A DNA stretch of 64,000 nucleotides. It comes from Aquamicrobium lusatiense. Lineage in GTDB: Bacteria > Pseudomonadota > Alphaproteobacteria > Rhizobiales > Rhizobiaceae. The translations under genes were made by a program, and so were the position numbers. Positions 39,398 to 47,928 of this stretch are shown here, one piece after another. The notes beneath the pieces were generated by a model. The model was not told where the DNA came from and made no database searches. It saw nothing but the letters and a program-made list of their open reading frames with translations. Where the stretch lies: NCBI RefSeq assembly GCF_014201615.1, contig NZ_JACHEU010000001.1:186001-250000 (forward strand). The letters run 5' to 3'. Position 1 is the stretch's first letter, and every line of letters begins with the position of its first letter.

Positions 39398-40975
39398 CTA
39401 CTCCGCCGGAGCGAGGGAAGGAGGTGCAAGCCGGGTGCGCGGGGCGTGATCGGCCTCCGGACCCTTGCGGATCGCGGCCAGCATCAGCGCCATTTCGACG
39501 ACGAACAGCACCGAATAGATCAGCGAGAAGCCGACAATGGTGGTCAGCACCGTGGCGGCACCAAGATTGGAGACGGCAGCCGCTGTCGGCAGAACGCCCT
39601 CGATGATCCATGGCTGGCGTCCGAATTCGGCAACGATCCAGCCGCATTCGGCCGCGATCCACGGCAGCGGGATGGCGAACACACCGACGCGCAGCAGCCA
39701 CGGATAGCGGTCGAGCTGGTGGCGGGCCGAGAGGTAGAAGAACACAGCCGTCAGCGCGATGAAGAAGAAGCCCAGCCCCACCATGATGCGGAAGGTCCAG
39801 AACAGCGTCGGAACATTAGGAACCGTATCCCATGCCGCCTGTGCGATCTGCTCGTCGCTGGCCTGCGTCGGGTCGTCGAGATAGGGCTTGAGCAAAAGCG
39901 CATAGCCGAGGTCCGCGCCATTCTCCTCGAAGGTCGTGCGCGCGGCTTCCGGTATGGCCGCATCGCTGCCGGCCGCCCGGATTTCCTGCAGCGCCCCATA
40001 GGCCGCCATGCCGTTGCGGATGCGCGTCTCGGCATGGGCCACAAGGTCCTCGATTCCGGGGATTTCGGTGGTCAGCGAGCGCGTGCCGATCAGGCCCATC
40101 ACCCACGGGATATGGACGGCATAATGGGTCTTGCGCGCTTCCTGATCGGGAAAGCCGATGGCGGTGAAGGCCGCCGGCGCCGGCTCGGTCTTCCACATCG
40201 CCTCGATGGCCGCGAGCTTCATCTTCTGATGCTCGGTGGAGAGGTAGCCGCTCTCGTCGCCCAGCACCACCACCGACAGCGACGCGGCAAGGCCGAACGA
40301 GGCGGCGACCGTGAGCGAGCGCTTGGCGAGTTCGAGATGGCGTCCCTTCAGCAGATACCAGGCCGAAACGCCGAGCACGAAGATCGATGCCGTGACGTAG
40401 CCGGCCGAGACGGTGTGCACGAACTTCGCCTGCGCCACAGGATTGAACAGCACGGCGGCGAAATCGTTGACCTCCATGCGCATGGTCTGCGGATTGAAGG
40501 ACGACCCTACGGGGTTCTGCATCCAGCCATTGGCGATGAGAATCCACAGCGCCGAGAAGTTGGAGCCGATGGCCACCGCCCATGTCGCGGCCAGATGGCC
40601 GAGGCGCGAGAGCTTGTCCCATCCGAAGAAGAACAGGCCGACGAAGGTCGCCTCCAGGAAGAAGGCCATCAGCCCTTCGATCGCCAGCGGCGCGCCGAAG
40701 ATGTCGCCGACATAATGGCTGTAATAGCTCCAGTTCATGCCGAACTGGAATTCCATGACGATGCCGGTGGCCACACCCATGACGAAGTTGATGCCGAACA
40801 GCGTGCCCCAGAACTTGGTCATCTGGCGCCAGATGTCGCGACCGGTCATGACATAGACGGTTTCCATGATCGCGATGACCACGGACAAGCCGAGCGTCAG
40901 CGGCACGAACAGGAAGTGGTAGAGAGCGGTGATCGCGAACTGAAGTCGCGACAGATCGACAATATCGAGTTCCAT
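39398..40975 (-). CDS. cydA: Cytochrome bd ubiquinol oxidase subunit I
   Basis: 525 residues, multi-span. The high-spin haem axial histidine is H20 in LQFAITALYHFLFVPLTLGLSV. The Q-loop and other conserved parts (FWGTLFGINFVMGVATGIVMEFQFGMNWSYYSHYVGDIFG, GWLVSEFGRQPW-type WIVAEFGRQPWIIEGVLPT) are present. It binds haems b558, b595 and d, and oxidises quinol. The ATG at 40975 gives the standard start MELDIVDLSRLQ. It follows cydC by 67 bp. Confidence 0.97.
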   Translation of the reverse strand: MELDIVDLSRLQFAITALYHFLFVPLTLGLSVVIAIMETVYVMTGRDIWRQMTKFWGTLFGINFVMGVATGIVMEFQFGMNWSYYSHYVGDIFGAPLAIEGLMAFFLEATFVGLFFFGWDKLSRLGHLAATWAVAIGSNFSALWILIANGWMQNPVGSSFNPQTMRMEVNDFAAVLFNPVAQAKFVHTVSAGYVTASIFVLGVSAWYLLKGRHLELAKRSLTVAASFGLAASLSVVVLGDESGYLSTEHQKMKLAAIEAMWKTEPAPAAFTAIGFPDQEARKTHYAVHIPWVMGLIGTRSLTTEIPGIEDLVAHAETRIRNGMAAYGALQEIRAAGSDAAIPEAARTTFEENGADLGYALLLKPYLDDPTQASDEQIAQAAWDTVPNVPTLFWTFRIMVGLGFFFIALTAVFFYLSARHQLDRYPWLLRVGVFAIPLPWIAAECGWIVAEFGRQPWIIEGVLPTAAAVSNLGAATVLTTIVGFSLIYSVLFVVEMALMLAAIRKGPEADHAPRTRLAPPSLAPAE

Positions 40976-41042
40976 GGCTACTCCGGCTTTCCGGCCTCCT
41001 TGGCTGATGTGGCGCCTTTTCCCGGCGTCGAGAACTCTGTGC

Positions 41043-42737
41043 TCAGTCCGGCCGCAGCCGGTCGAGCAATCTGCGATAGCCTTCGCTGCCGCGCGTGAAA
41101 TCCGTCTCCACCCGGCCCTCCTCCATGACCACGATGCGGTCGGCCAGTTCCGCTTCACGGCGTATATGCGTAACGATGACGAGCGTGCGACCTTCCGCAC
41201 AGGCGCCGATGCAGTCGACGACATCGCGCGCCGTCGCGCCGTCCACGCCGTCGGTGGGCTCGTCGAGCAACCACACGGGTGTGTCCCGCAGCAACAGGCG
41301 GGCCAGCGCCAGCCGGCGCGCCTGACCGGTGGAAAGGCCGGTGCCGCCCTCGCCCAGCATCATGTCCAGGCCTTCGGGCAGTTCGGCCACGAAGGTGCCA
41401 AGTCCGGCGGCATGCAGCGCCTGCATCATTTCACCGTCGCCGGCATCGGCACGGGCAAGCTGAAGATTGCCGCGCAACGTGTCGCGAAACAGCTCTGTGC
41501 GCTGGGTGAGCAGGGTGGCGGGCAGCATGGCCACAGTTCCCGCCTGCGGAACCAGTTCGCCCGCGATCAGCGACAGCATGGTGGACTTGCCGGCTCCGCT
41601 GGTGCCGATCAGGGCAACGCGCTCGCCCTGGACGATAGAAAGCGACTGGCCTTGCAGAACCGGGCGTTCGCCGCAGCGGTAGGAAAGCGTCGCATCCGTG
41701 ATCTCGATCGCATCGGTGGGGTTGGCGGGGCGGGCGGCGCCGCGCACCTCATCTGCTGCAGCGCCAAGCTTCGGCCCCAGCCTGCGGGCGGACAGCAGGA
41801 CGCGCCCAAGCTCCAGCGCGCCACGGCGCAGGCCGGCGAAGGGTTCGAGACAGGCAAGCGCCACGAACACGGCCAGCGCCGCGACCGGCGCGCCGATGGC
41901 GCCGCTCTCCGCCAGCATGGCGGCGGCGACCAGCGTGATCGCCAGCAGAGCCGCGCCGGCGATAGCGAAGGCAAAGCCCGTATTGGTTTCGATGCGGTTC
42001 AGCGCATCGTCGGCGGAGGCAAGCCGCGCATCGGCGTGGGAAACCCCTGCCGCCTGTGCCACCAGCCTGTTCGTCATCACCAGATCGGTCTGGCCGCGCA
42101 TCAGGTCGATGGTGCGCGAGCGCAGCACTTCCAGCGCATGGGCGCGCCGCCGCGCCGGCTTTTTCGCACGCGCGGCGGCAACCGCCGGAATTGCAAGCCC
42201 GCACGAAAACAGCAGGAGACCGATGCCAATGCCCAGAACCGGCGCGATGGCGCCGAGCACGGCAGCCGTCACCAGCGCCGAGCCAAGCGCCGCCACCAGC
42301 GGCACCGCGACCCGCAGGTAAAGCGAATCCAGCGCATCGATGTCGACGGTGAGCCTGAACAGCAGCCGCGACGGACGGGCCGCGAGGCTGCGCGCCTGCG
42401 TGTCGGTAGCGAAGCCGCGGAACACCCGCTCGCGCAGGCGCGCCAGCACCTTCAATGTCGCATCATGCGTGACCAGTCGTTCGCCGTAGCGGGAAAAGGT
42501 ACGGGCAAGCGCCAGGAAGCGAATGCCGGCGGCGGGCGCGAACACGTCGAAGGCAAGCGCGGTCGCCACGGAGGCCCCGGCAATCGCGGTGGCCGTGATG
42601 AACCAGCCGGACAGGCCGAGCAGCGCAATGCCCGCCAGCGCGGTGCACAGCGCCAGCAGCGCACCGGCTGCCAGCATCGGCCGGTTGCCGGACCAGAACA
42701 GCGCGGCGACAGCGCGCAGATGCCGCAAAGCGCTCAT
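41043..42737 (-). CDS. cydC: Heterodimeric ABC exporter subunit CydC
   Basis: 564 residues: a six-helix membrane domain (to about 310) and an ABC ATPase domain. The Walker A is GTSGAGKST, the signature LSTGQARRLALARLLL, and Walker B VWLLDEPTDGVD. With CydD it exports glutathione and cysteine to the periplasm, which is needed for assembly of cytochrome bd. The start codon overlaps the cydD stop by four bases (ATGA). Confidence 0.94.
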   Translation of the reverse strand: MSALRHLRAVAALFWSGNRPMLAAGALLALCTALAGIALLGLSGWFITATAIAGASVATALAFDVFAPAAGIRFLALARTFSRYGERLVTHDATLKVLARLRERVFRGFATDTQARSLAARPSRLLFRLTVDIDALDSLYLRVAVPLVAALGSALVTAAVLGAIAPVLGIGIGLLLFSCGLAIPAVAAARAKKPARRRAHALEVLRSRTIDLMRGQTDLVMTNRLVAQAAGVSHADARLASADDALNRIETNTGFAFAIAGAALLAITLVAAAMLAESGAIGAPVAALAVFVALACLEPFAGLRRGALELGRVLLSARRLGPKLGAAADEVRGAARPANPTDAIEITDATLSYRCGERPVLQGQSLSIVQGERVALIGTSGAGKSTMLSLIAGELVPQAGTVAMLPATLLTQRTELFRDTLRGNLQLARADAGDGEMMQALHAAGLGTFVAELPEGLDMMLGEGGTGLSTGQARRLALARLLLRDTPVWLLDEPTDGVDGATARDVVDCIGACAEGRTLVIVTHIRREAELADRIVVMEEGRVETDFTRGSEGYRRLLDRLRPD

Positions 42738-44530
42738 ACCCTGTCTCCTTTCACGGCTGCGTCATCAAGCGTGACGATGCGATCCATGCGGGCCGCCAGA
42801 ACCGGATCATGGGTGGCGACAATCAGCGTGCGCCCCTCGGCGATGTCCAGCAGCATATCGGTGATCTCGCCGGCGGTGCGACGGTCGAGATGGGCGGTCG
42901 GCTCATCGGCCAGCACGAGCCCGGCGCCGGGCGTTGCGGCCGCACGCGCGATGGCAAGGCGCAGCGCCTCGCCGCCGGAAAGCCCGGCTCCGCCCTCGCC
43001 CAGAAGCACGGACCTGCGGTCCCGCGCCACGTCACCGAGACGTGCGGCATCGAGCGCGGCGTCGACCGCGTCGTCCAGACCCGGACGGCCAAGCGTGACA
43101 TTGCCCGCAAGCGTTCCCGCAAAGATATGCGGCGACTGGCCGACCCACGCCATGCCCGCCCGCAGCCGCGCCGCCGTCTGCGGCCTCAACGTCTCCCCGC
43201 CGATGCGGATGGTGCCGGCTTCCGGGACCGCAAGCCCGGCGATCAGCGCCAGCAGGGTGGACTTACCGCCACCGCTCGGCGCCATCACGGCCACGCGCTC
43301 GCCCGGCGCAATATCCAGCGACAGGCCATCGAAGACCGGACGACCATGCTCCGGGTGATCCTGTCCGGCGTGGCTGAAATGGAGATCGTCGATGGCGATG
43401 CCCACAGCGGCGCCATCGGCTTTCGCCGTGTCGATGCGCTCGGCGGCAACGATGGGTTCGCCGGCTGCCGCCACTTTTTGCAGGGCTTCCAGAGCCGCCA
43501 CGCCGGCGGCGCGGTCGTGCCAGACGGCCGACAGGTCGCGCATGGGCTCGAAGAAGGCCGGCGCGAGCATGAGGATGAACACGCCCTCAGTCAGTGACAG
43601 TTGCCCGCCCCATGCCCCGAACGAGAGCTGGCTGAGGAAATGGAACCCGACATAGACGGCCACCATGGCGACGCCCAGCGCCGAAAACAGCTCCAGCACC
43701 GCCGAGGACAGGAAAGCGATGCGCAGCACCGCCATGGTGCGGCTGCGCAGGAGATCGGCTTCCTCGCGCAGGCGCAACGCCGTGCGGTCGACCGCGCCGA
43801 AACTGCGGATCGTGGCAAGGCCGCGCAGCCGGTCGAGCAGGAAGGCGTTCATATCGCCCATCTTGGCAAGCTGGCGCTCGCTGGCCTCCTTCGCCCGCCA
43901 GCCGACCAGCGCCATGAAGATCGGGATCAGCGGCAGGGCGATCAGCATGATCAGGGCGGCCACCCACGAAAGCGGCAGGACGCAAACGAAGATGGCCAGC
44001 GGAACGATCACGGCGCGCCAGCGCAGCGGCTGGAAGCGCGCGACATAGGGCACCACCGCCTCGGCCTGCTCGGCCATCGTGCTGGCGACGAAGCCGGATG
44101 ACGGGCGCGACGCATCGAGCGGCGAGCGGGTGGCGAGCACCGAAACGGCATGGTCCCGCAGACGTGAGAGTTCCCGCCGCGCGGCGAGGAAGGCAAGGCG
44201 CGAACCTGCCCGGTCCATGCCCGCCCGCACCACGCCAAGCAGGAAGACCCCGACGGCCGGCCAGATCACCGCGTTCATTCCGGCACCGCCAGCGATTTCG
44301 CCGATGGCCAGCGCCAGCAGAGCGGCCTGCCCGATCCAGATCAGCGATGCGGCAGACTGAAGAGCTATCGGAAGCCTGCCCGGAGACGCGGAGGGCTTCG
44401 ACGCGCGGCGGCGGCGCTTCGTCCTGACGGCCTCCTGCTCCGGAATTTGGGAAATTTCGGCTTCAGCCGGCCTGCGCAGGACCGGTTCCTCAGCCAGTTG
44501 CCGGGCAATCGCCGTGTCGAGCGCACTCAC
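42734..44530 (-). CDS. cydD: Heterodimeric ABC exporter subunit CydD
   Basis: 598 residues with an extended basic N-terminus (RTKRRRRASKPSASPGR), then six membrane helices and an ATPase domain. Walker A is APSGGGKST, the signature LSGGEALRLAIARA, and Walker B VLADEPTAHLD. The GTG start at 44530 overlaps the stop codon of the regulator gene (GTGA). In the operon it forms the CydDC transporter with the next gene. Confidence 0.94.
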   Translation of the reverse strand: MSALDTAIARQLAEEPVLRRPAEAEISQIPEQEAVRTKRRRRASKPSASPGRLPIALQSAASLIWIGQAALLALAIGEIAGGAGMNAVIWPAVGVFLLGVVRAGMDRAGSRLAFLAARRELSRLRDHAVSVLATRSPLDASRPSSGFVASTMAEQAEAVVPYVARFQPLRWRAVIVPLAIFVCVLPLSWVAALIMLIALPLIPIFMALVGWRAKEASERQLAKMGDMNAFLLDRLRGLATIRSFGAVDRTALRLREEADLLRSRTMAVLRIAFLSSAVLELFSALGVAMVAVYVGFHFLSQLSFGAWGGQLSLTEGVFILMLAPAFFEPMRDLSAVWHDRAAGVAALEALQKVAAAGEPIVAAERIDTAKADGAAVGIAIDDLHFSHAGQDHPEHGRPVFDGLSLDIAPGERVAVMAPSGGGKSTLLALIAGLAVPEAGTIRIGGETLRPQTAARLRAGMAWVGQSPHIFAGTLAGNVTLGRPGLDDAVDAALDAARLGDVARDRRSVLLGEGGAGLSGGEALRLAIARAAATPGAGLVLADEPTAHLDRRTAGEITDMLLDIAEGRTLIVATHDPVLAARMDRIVTLDDAAVKGDRV

Positions 44531-45099
44531 GGTTGTCCGTCCCCCCTGCGTTTGCGGCCAAGCGAAACGATGCGATCCTTCGCATCGAGCAGCCTCGTCA
44601 CCTTTGAGCCGAGGCTGAGCAGTGTCGCCAGCCGTTCCGTATCGAGTCGTTTGACGTCATCATACCAGTTCGTAAGCTGTTCGATGAGTCCGTTCATCTC
44701 CATAAGGCGGGACTGGGCGTAACGTTCCTCCTCGCTGCCCGGCTGCTGCATGAGAAGCTCGCGCAGCACCGAAAGGGTGGGATCGACCTCGCGCTTCTTG
44801 CGCTCCTCCGCCAGCGTGCGCAGGATCTGCCAGATGTCGTCGGGTGCGGCGAAGAAATCGCGGCGGTCGCCGGGAATATGGCGCAGCATCACCAGATTCC
44901 ACGCCTGAAGCTCGCGCAGCCCCATGGAAACGTTGGAGCGCGAAATGCCGAGCCCGTCCACGATCTGATCTGCGCAGAGAGGTTCCGGCGACACATAGAG
45001 CAGCGCGTAGATCTGGCCGACCGTGCGGTTGATGCCCCAGCGGCTGCCCATCTCGCCGAAGTGCAGCACGAAAGACTGTATGAGTGGCGGAAGGTTCAT
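44527..45099 (-). CDS. GbsR/MarR-type transcriptional regulator of the cyd operon
   Basis: 190 residues. A winged helix-turn-helix is at about 23-85: GINRTVGQIYALLYVSPEPLCADQIVDGLGISRSNVSMGLRELQAW followed by the wing HIPGDRRDFFAAP. The C-terminal half is coiled helix, likely a dimerisation region. There is one cysteine, C42, in the DNA-binding part. It is the first gene of the cyd operon and overlaps cydD by four bases. A perfect palindrome just upstream suggests autoregulation of the whole operon. The ATG at 45099 is chosen because the longer frame starts inside that palindrome region. The effector is unknown. Confidence 0.9.
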   Translation of the reverse strand: MNLPPLIQSFVLHFGEMGSRWGINRTVGQIYALLYVSPEPLCADQIVDGLGISRSNVSMGLRELQAWNLVMLRHIPGDRRDFFAAPDDIWQILRTLAEERKKREVDPTLSVLRELLMQQPGSEEERYAQSRLMEMNGLIEQLTNWYDDVKRLDTERLATLLSLGSKVTRLLDAKDRIVSLGRKRRGDGQP

Positions 45100-45107
45100 G
45101 ACGGACC

Positions 45108-45131
45108 AATTTTCAGAAATTTCTGAAAATT
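45108..45131 (-). promoter_or_regulatory. Perfect 24-bp palindrome before the cyd operon (probable operator)
   Basis: The half-site AATTTTCAGAAA is followed directly by its reverse complement, nine bases before the regulator start codon. The AT-rich composition stands out from the GC-rich surroundings. A MarR/GbsR dimer would fit a site of this length. It probably overlaps the promoter or the 5' leader. Confidence 0.7.
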
Positions 45132-45178
45132 CAGTACGTCCCGCCACGCCGGAAGTCACTTGGGCACCATGTCGCACC

Positions 45179-45190
45179 CGTACACGTACG
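45179..45190. promoter_or_regulatory. Second small palindrome CGTAC-AC-GTACG upstream of the cyd operon
   Basis: Five-base arms with a two-base centre, 80 bases upstream of the regulator start and downstream of the phosphatase gene. The function is unknown. Confidence 0.3.
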
Positions 45191-45236
45191 AAAGAAAATC
45201 TGTGCGAACGTCAGGGAAAGCTGGCTTCGACCAGCT

Positions 45237-45863
45237 TCAGAAGCCGATCGTTTCCTCGAACCGGTCCCAGGAACGATACATTTCGTATCGCCCAACACCG
45301 CGGATCGGCACATGGCCGTAATAGGGCGAAAGCTGCAGCTCGGCCGCGATCTCGCCCTTGCCGGCGATCGCACCCGTATAGATGGCCGATGCCAGGCCGG
45401 TGCGGTTCGCACCATGGTCGCAATGCACCAGAAGCGGCTTTTCCGCGTCGCGCATCAGGGCGGCAAGTTCCGCAGACTTTTCGACGGGCAGGCCCTTCGA
45501 CGAAGACATTGGGAAATCGATGATCCTGATGCCGTGGCGCTCCGCCGCCGCGCGCGCTGCCAGCGCTTCGGCATCGGGGGTCTCGTTGCGCAGGTTGATG
45601 ATGGTGCGGATCCGGTAGCGGTCCGCATAGGCCGCGACGTCGTCCCCGTCCGGTTGTCCGGAGCGGTAGAATTCGCCCGGTATTACCTCATGGAAGTTGC
45701 CGAGCAATTGCTGCACGCCCATATGAGCGCCCATCAACAGCGGGGCGCCGAGCAATACGGCCGCGAATACCCATATACGTCGCAATGCAGACTTCCCCGC
45801 CTTTGATCCCGGCGATTCCTGACAGCGAATTGCGACAGGAACAAGAATACGCCGCACGGCCAT
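45237..45863 (-). CDS. Membrane-anchored or exported dual-specificity-type phosphatase
   Basis: 208 residues. A basic N-terminus leads into a hydrophobic segment at about 29-48 (RIWVFAAVLLGAPLLMGAHM), so the catalytic part is likely periplasmic. The cysteine phosphatase P-loop is LVHCDHGANRTGLAS with C148 and R154. FYRSGQPDGDDVAAYADRYRIRTIINLRNE is the typical lead-in of the Siw14/DSP-like family, with the general acid probably the D or E in IIDFPMSSS. It begins 10 bp after purK and is probably cotranscribed with purE and purK. The substrate is unknown. Confidence 0.85.
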   Translation of the reverse strand: MAVRRILVPVAIRCQESPGSKAGKSALRRIWVFAAVLLGAPLLMGAHMGVQQLLGNFHEVIPGEFYRSGQPDGDDVAAYADRYRIRTIINLRNETPDAEALAARAAAERHGIRIIDFPMSSSKGLPVEKSAELAALMRDAEKPLLVHCDHGANRTGLASAIYTGAIAGKGEIAAELQLSPYYGHVPIRGVGRYEMYRSWDRFEETIGF

Positions 45864-45873
45864 TGCCGCAGGC

Positions 45874-46947
45874 TCAGTTGCGGCCGGTCAGGCGGGTGAA
45901 ATGGCCCATCTTGCGGCCGGGGCGAGCCTCTGCCTTTCCATAGAGATGGACAAGGACGTCCGGCTCGGCCACGAGTTCAGGTACGCGCGCGACATCGTCG
46001 CCGATCAGGTTCTCCATCACGCAGGCGCTGTGATGGCGCGTGTCGCCCAGCGGCAGCCCGGCAATGGCCCTGACGTGCTGCTCGAACTGCGAGATGACGC
46101 AGGCGGCTTCGGTCCAGTGGCCGGAATTGTGCACCCGCGGCGCGATCTCGTTGACCAGCACCGAGCCATCGTCCAGTACGAAGAACTCCACGCCGATGAC
46201 GCCCACATAGCCGAGCGCTTCGAGTATCGAGGCGGCAGCGGCCCGCGCGACGTCGGCGGTAATGTCGGGAACGGCGGCAGGCACGGTGGAGGTGTGCAGG
46301 ATGCCGTCGCGATGGACGTTGCGTGCCGGCGCATAGGTCGCCACCCTGCCATCGGCGCCCCGCGCACCGATCACCGAAATCTCGCACTCGAAGGAAATGA
46401 GTCCTTCAAGGATCAGCGGCACCGACCCCATCGCCTCGAAGACGCCGGAATAATTGCCGCTTTCCATATGGCGGAACACGCGCTGGCCCTTGCCGTCATA
46501 ACCCATGCGGCGTGTCTTCAGCACGCCGTTGCCGCCAAAACTGTGCAGGGCGGACGCAAGGTCCGCGTCGCTGTCGACGGCAAGGAAGGGGGCCGTGTCG
46601 ATACCGATGCCGTTGAGGAACTGCTTTTCGCTCAGCCGGTCCTGGGACACCTCCAGCGCCCGGGGCGGCGGCAGAACGGGCACGCGCCCTGCGAGCGTCT
46701 CGGCGGCCTCCACCGGCACGTTCTCGAATTCATAGGTGATGACATCGCTGATCGCGGCCAGTTCGGCCAGCCCGGCCGGATCGTCATAGGCAGCCACGAT
46801 CTGCCGGTTCGCCACCTGCGCGGCCGGGCAACCGGCCTGCGGCTCCAGCACGGCGATGCGGTAGCCGAGGCGCGCGGCGGCCATGGCCAGCATGCGGCCA
46901 AGCTGGCCGCCGCCGACGATGCCGATTGTCGATCCGGGCGCCAGCAT
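45874..46947 (-). CDS. purK: N5-carboxyaminoimidazole ribonucleotide synthase
   Basis: Carboxylates AIR with bicarbonate and ATP to N5-CAIR in purine synthesis. 357 residues, ATP-grasp fold. The N-terminus STIGIVGGGQLGRMLAMAAARLGY is the family mark, and the ATP-binding centre has GNGVLKTRRMGYDGKGQ. VNEIAPRVHNSGHWTEAACVISQFEQHVRAI is the conserved active-site segment. The ATG at 46947 overlaps the purE stop (TGATG), so translation is coupled. Confidence 0.96.
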   Translation of the reverse strand: MLAPGSTIGIVGGGQLGRMLAMAAARLGYRIAVLEPQAGCPAAQVANRQIVAAYDDPAGLAELAAISDVITYEFENVPVEAAETLAGRVPVLPPPRALEVSQDRLSEKQFLNGIGIDTAPFLAVDSDADLASALHSFGGNGVLKTRRMGYDGKGQRVFRHMESGNYSGVFEAMGSVPLILEGLISFECEISVIGARGADGRVATYAPARNVHRDGILHTSTVPAAVPDITADVARAAAASILEALGYVGVIGVEFFVLDDGSVLVNEIAPRVHNSGHWTEAACVISQFEQHVRAIAGLPLGDTRHHSACVMENLIGDDVARVPELVAEPDVLVHLYGKAEARPGRKMGHFTRLTGRN

Positions 46948-47444
46948 CACGCGTCGTCCTTCGGCTCGAAGGCAACCTTGTCGGTCTGCGCGGCGCGCCA
47001 GCCTTCCAGCCGCCCGGCCAGCGCATCGTCGGTGAGCGCCAGAACAGCGGCGGCGAGAAGTGCCGCATTGACCGCGCCGGCCTTGCCGATAGCCAGCGTG
47101 CCGACCGGAATGCCGGCCGGCATCTGCACGATCGACAACAGCGAATCCTGTCCGGACAGCGCCTTCGATTCCACCGGCACGCCGAACACGGGCAGCGAGG
47201 TCATCGCCGCCGTCATGCCCGGCAGATGGGCGGCCCCGCCGGCGCCAGCCACCACCACCTTGTAACCGGCAGCCTTCGCGCCGTGGGCAAAGTCATAGAG
47301 ACGTTGCGGCGTGCGATGCGCGGAAACGATGAGGCTTTTGTGGGAAACACCAAGTTCGGCGAGCGTTTCGGCGGCGTGACGCATGGTCGCCCAGTCGGAC
47401 TGGCTGCCCATGATGATGGCGACATCGGCTTGTCGGTCGGTCAA
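46947..47444 (-). CDS. purE: N5-carboxyaminoimidazole ribonucleotide mutase
   Basis: Moves the carboxyl group of N5-CAIR to give CAIR. 165 residues. The motif [14 protein letters not shown] binds the phosphate, and [13 protein letters not shown] contains the catalytic His. [25 protein letters not shown] is also typical. The start is TTG at 47444, preceded by GGGAG at a good distance; no ATG gives the right length. It leads the purE-purK-phosphatase set. Confidence 0.95.
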   Translation of the reverse strand: MTDRQADVAIIMGSQSDWATMRHAAETLAELGVSHKSLIVSAHRTPQRLYDFAHGAKAAGYKVVVAGAGGAAHLPGMTAAMTSLPVFGVPVESKALSGQDSLLSIVQMPAGIPVGTLAIGKAGAVNAALLAAAVLALTDDALAGRLEGWRAAQTDKVAFEPKDDA

Positions 47445-47578
47445 TGGCCTGCTCCCGTCAGCTAAAGCGGCGACGTAGCGGAATTTTCGCCCCCCCGCAA
47501 GGACGAGAAGCGCTGCGGGCACTGCTGATCCCGTACTGTCCGAATTGACACGCCGTGCCAGCGATGCTTAGCGTCGCA

Positions 47579-47759
47579 ACCGGAACTGGTTCCGATTACG
47601 GATAAAAAGGGAACACGGTCTGCCGCATTGCCGGCAAAGCCGCGACTGCCCCCGCAACTGTAGCCGCCGAGCCTCCCCCGATATGCCACTGGATCTTGAC
47701 GGTCCGGGAAGGCGGCGGGAGGCAATGACGCGGAAGTCAGGAGACCTGCCGGTTCCGGT
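47579..47759 (+). promoter_or_regulatory. Cobalamin riboswitch
   Basis: The closing stem pairs ACCGGAAC (47579-47586) with GTTCCGGT (47752-47759). The B12 box GCCACTG is at 47685-47691, and the flanking conserved blocks AAAAGGGAACACGG and CCGCAACTGT and the late GGAAGTCAGGAGACCTGCC are all visible. Binding of adenosylcobalamin should lower expression of the receptor gene that follows. The next 170 bases contain GC-rich hairpins that may act as the expression platform before AGGGGG of the start codon. Confidence 0.95.
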
Positions 47760-47928
47760 CACCCATGTCTGATCTCGGGGTGAGATCGGGCGCGGCCGTC
47801 CGCAGCGGTGACACGAAACGTGTTGCCGCGTGCCGGTACGGCCGAAGGGTGCAGACTGCACCTCCCCTGCCTGCCAGCTCCCGGTGAAAGGCTGTTTTTC
47901 CGGGCGCTCCCGTGCCCGGCAGGGGGAA

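Noticed and set aside
39446..43358. Two long plus-strand frames (550 and 794 codons)
   Set aside because: They lie opposite cydA, cydC and cydD and have no recognisable protein character.
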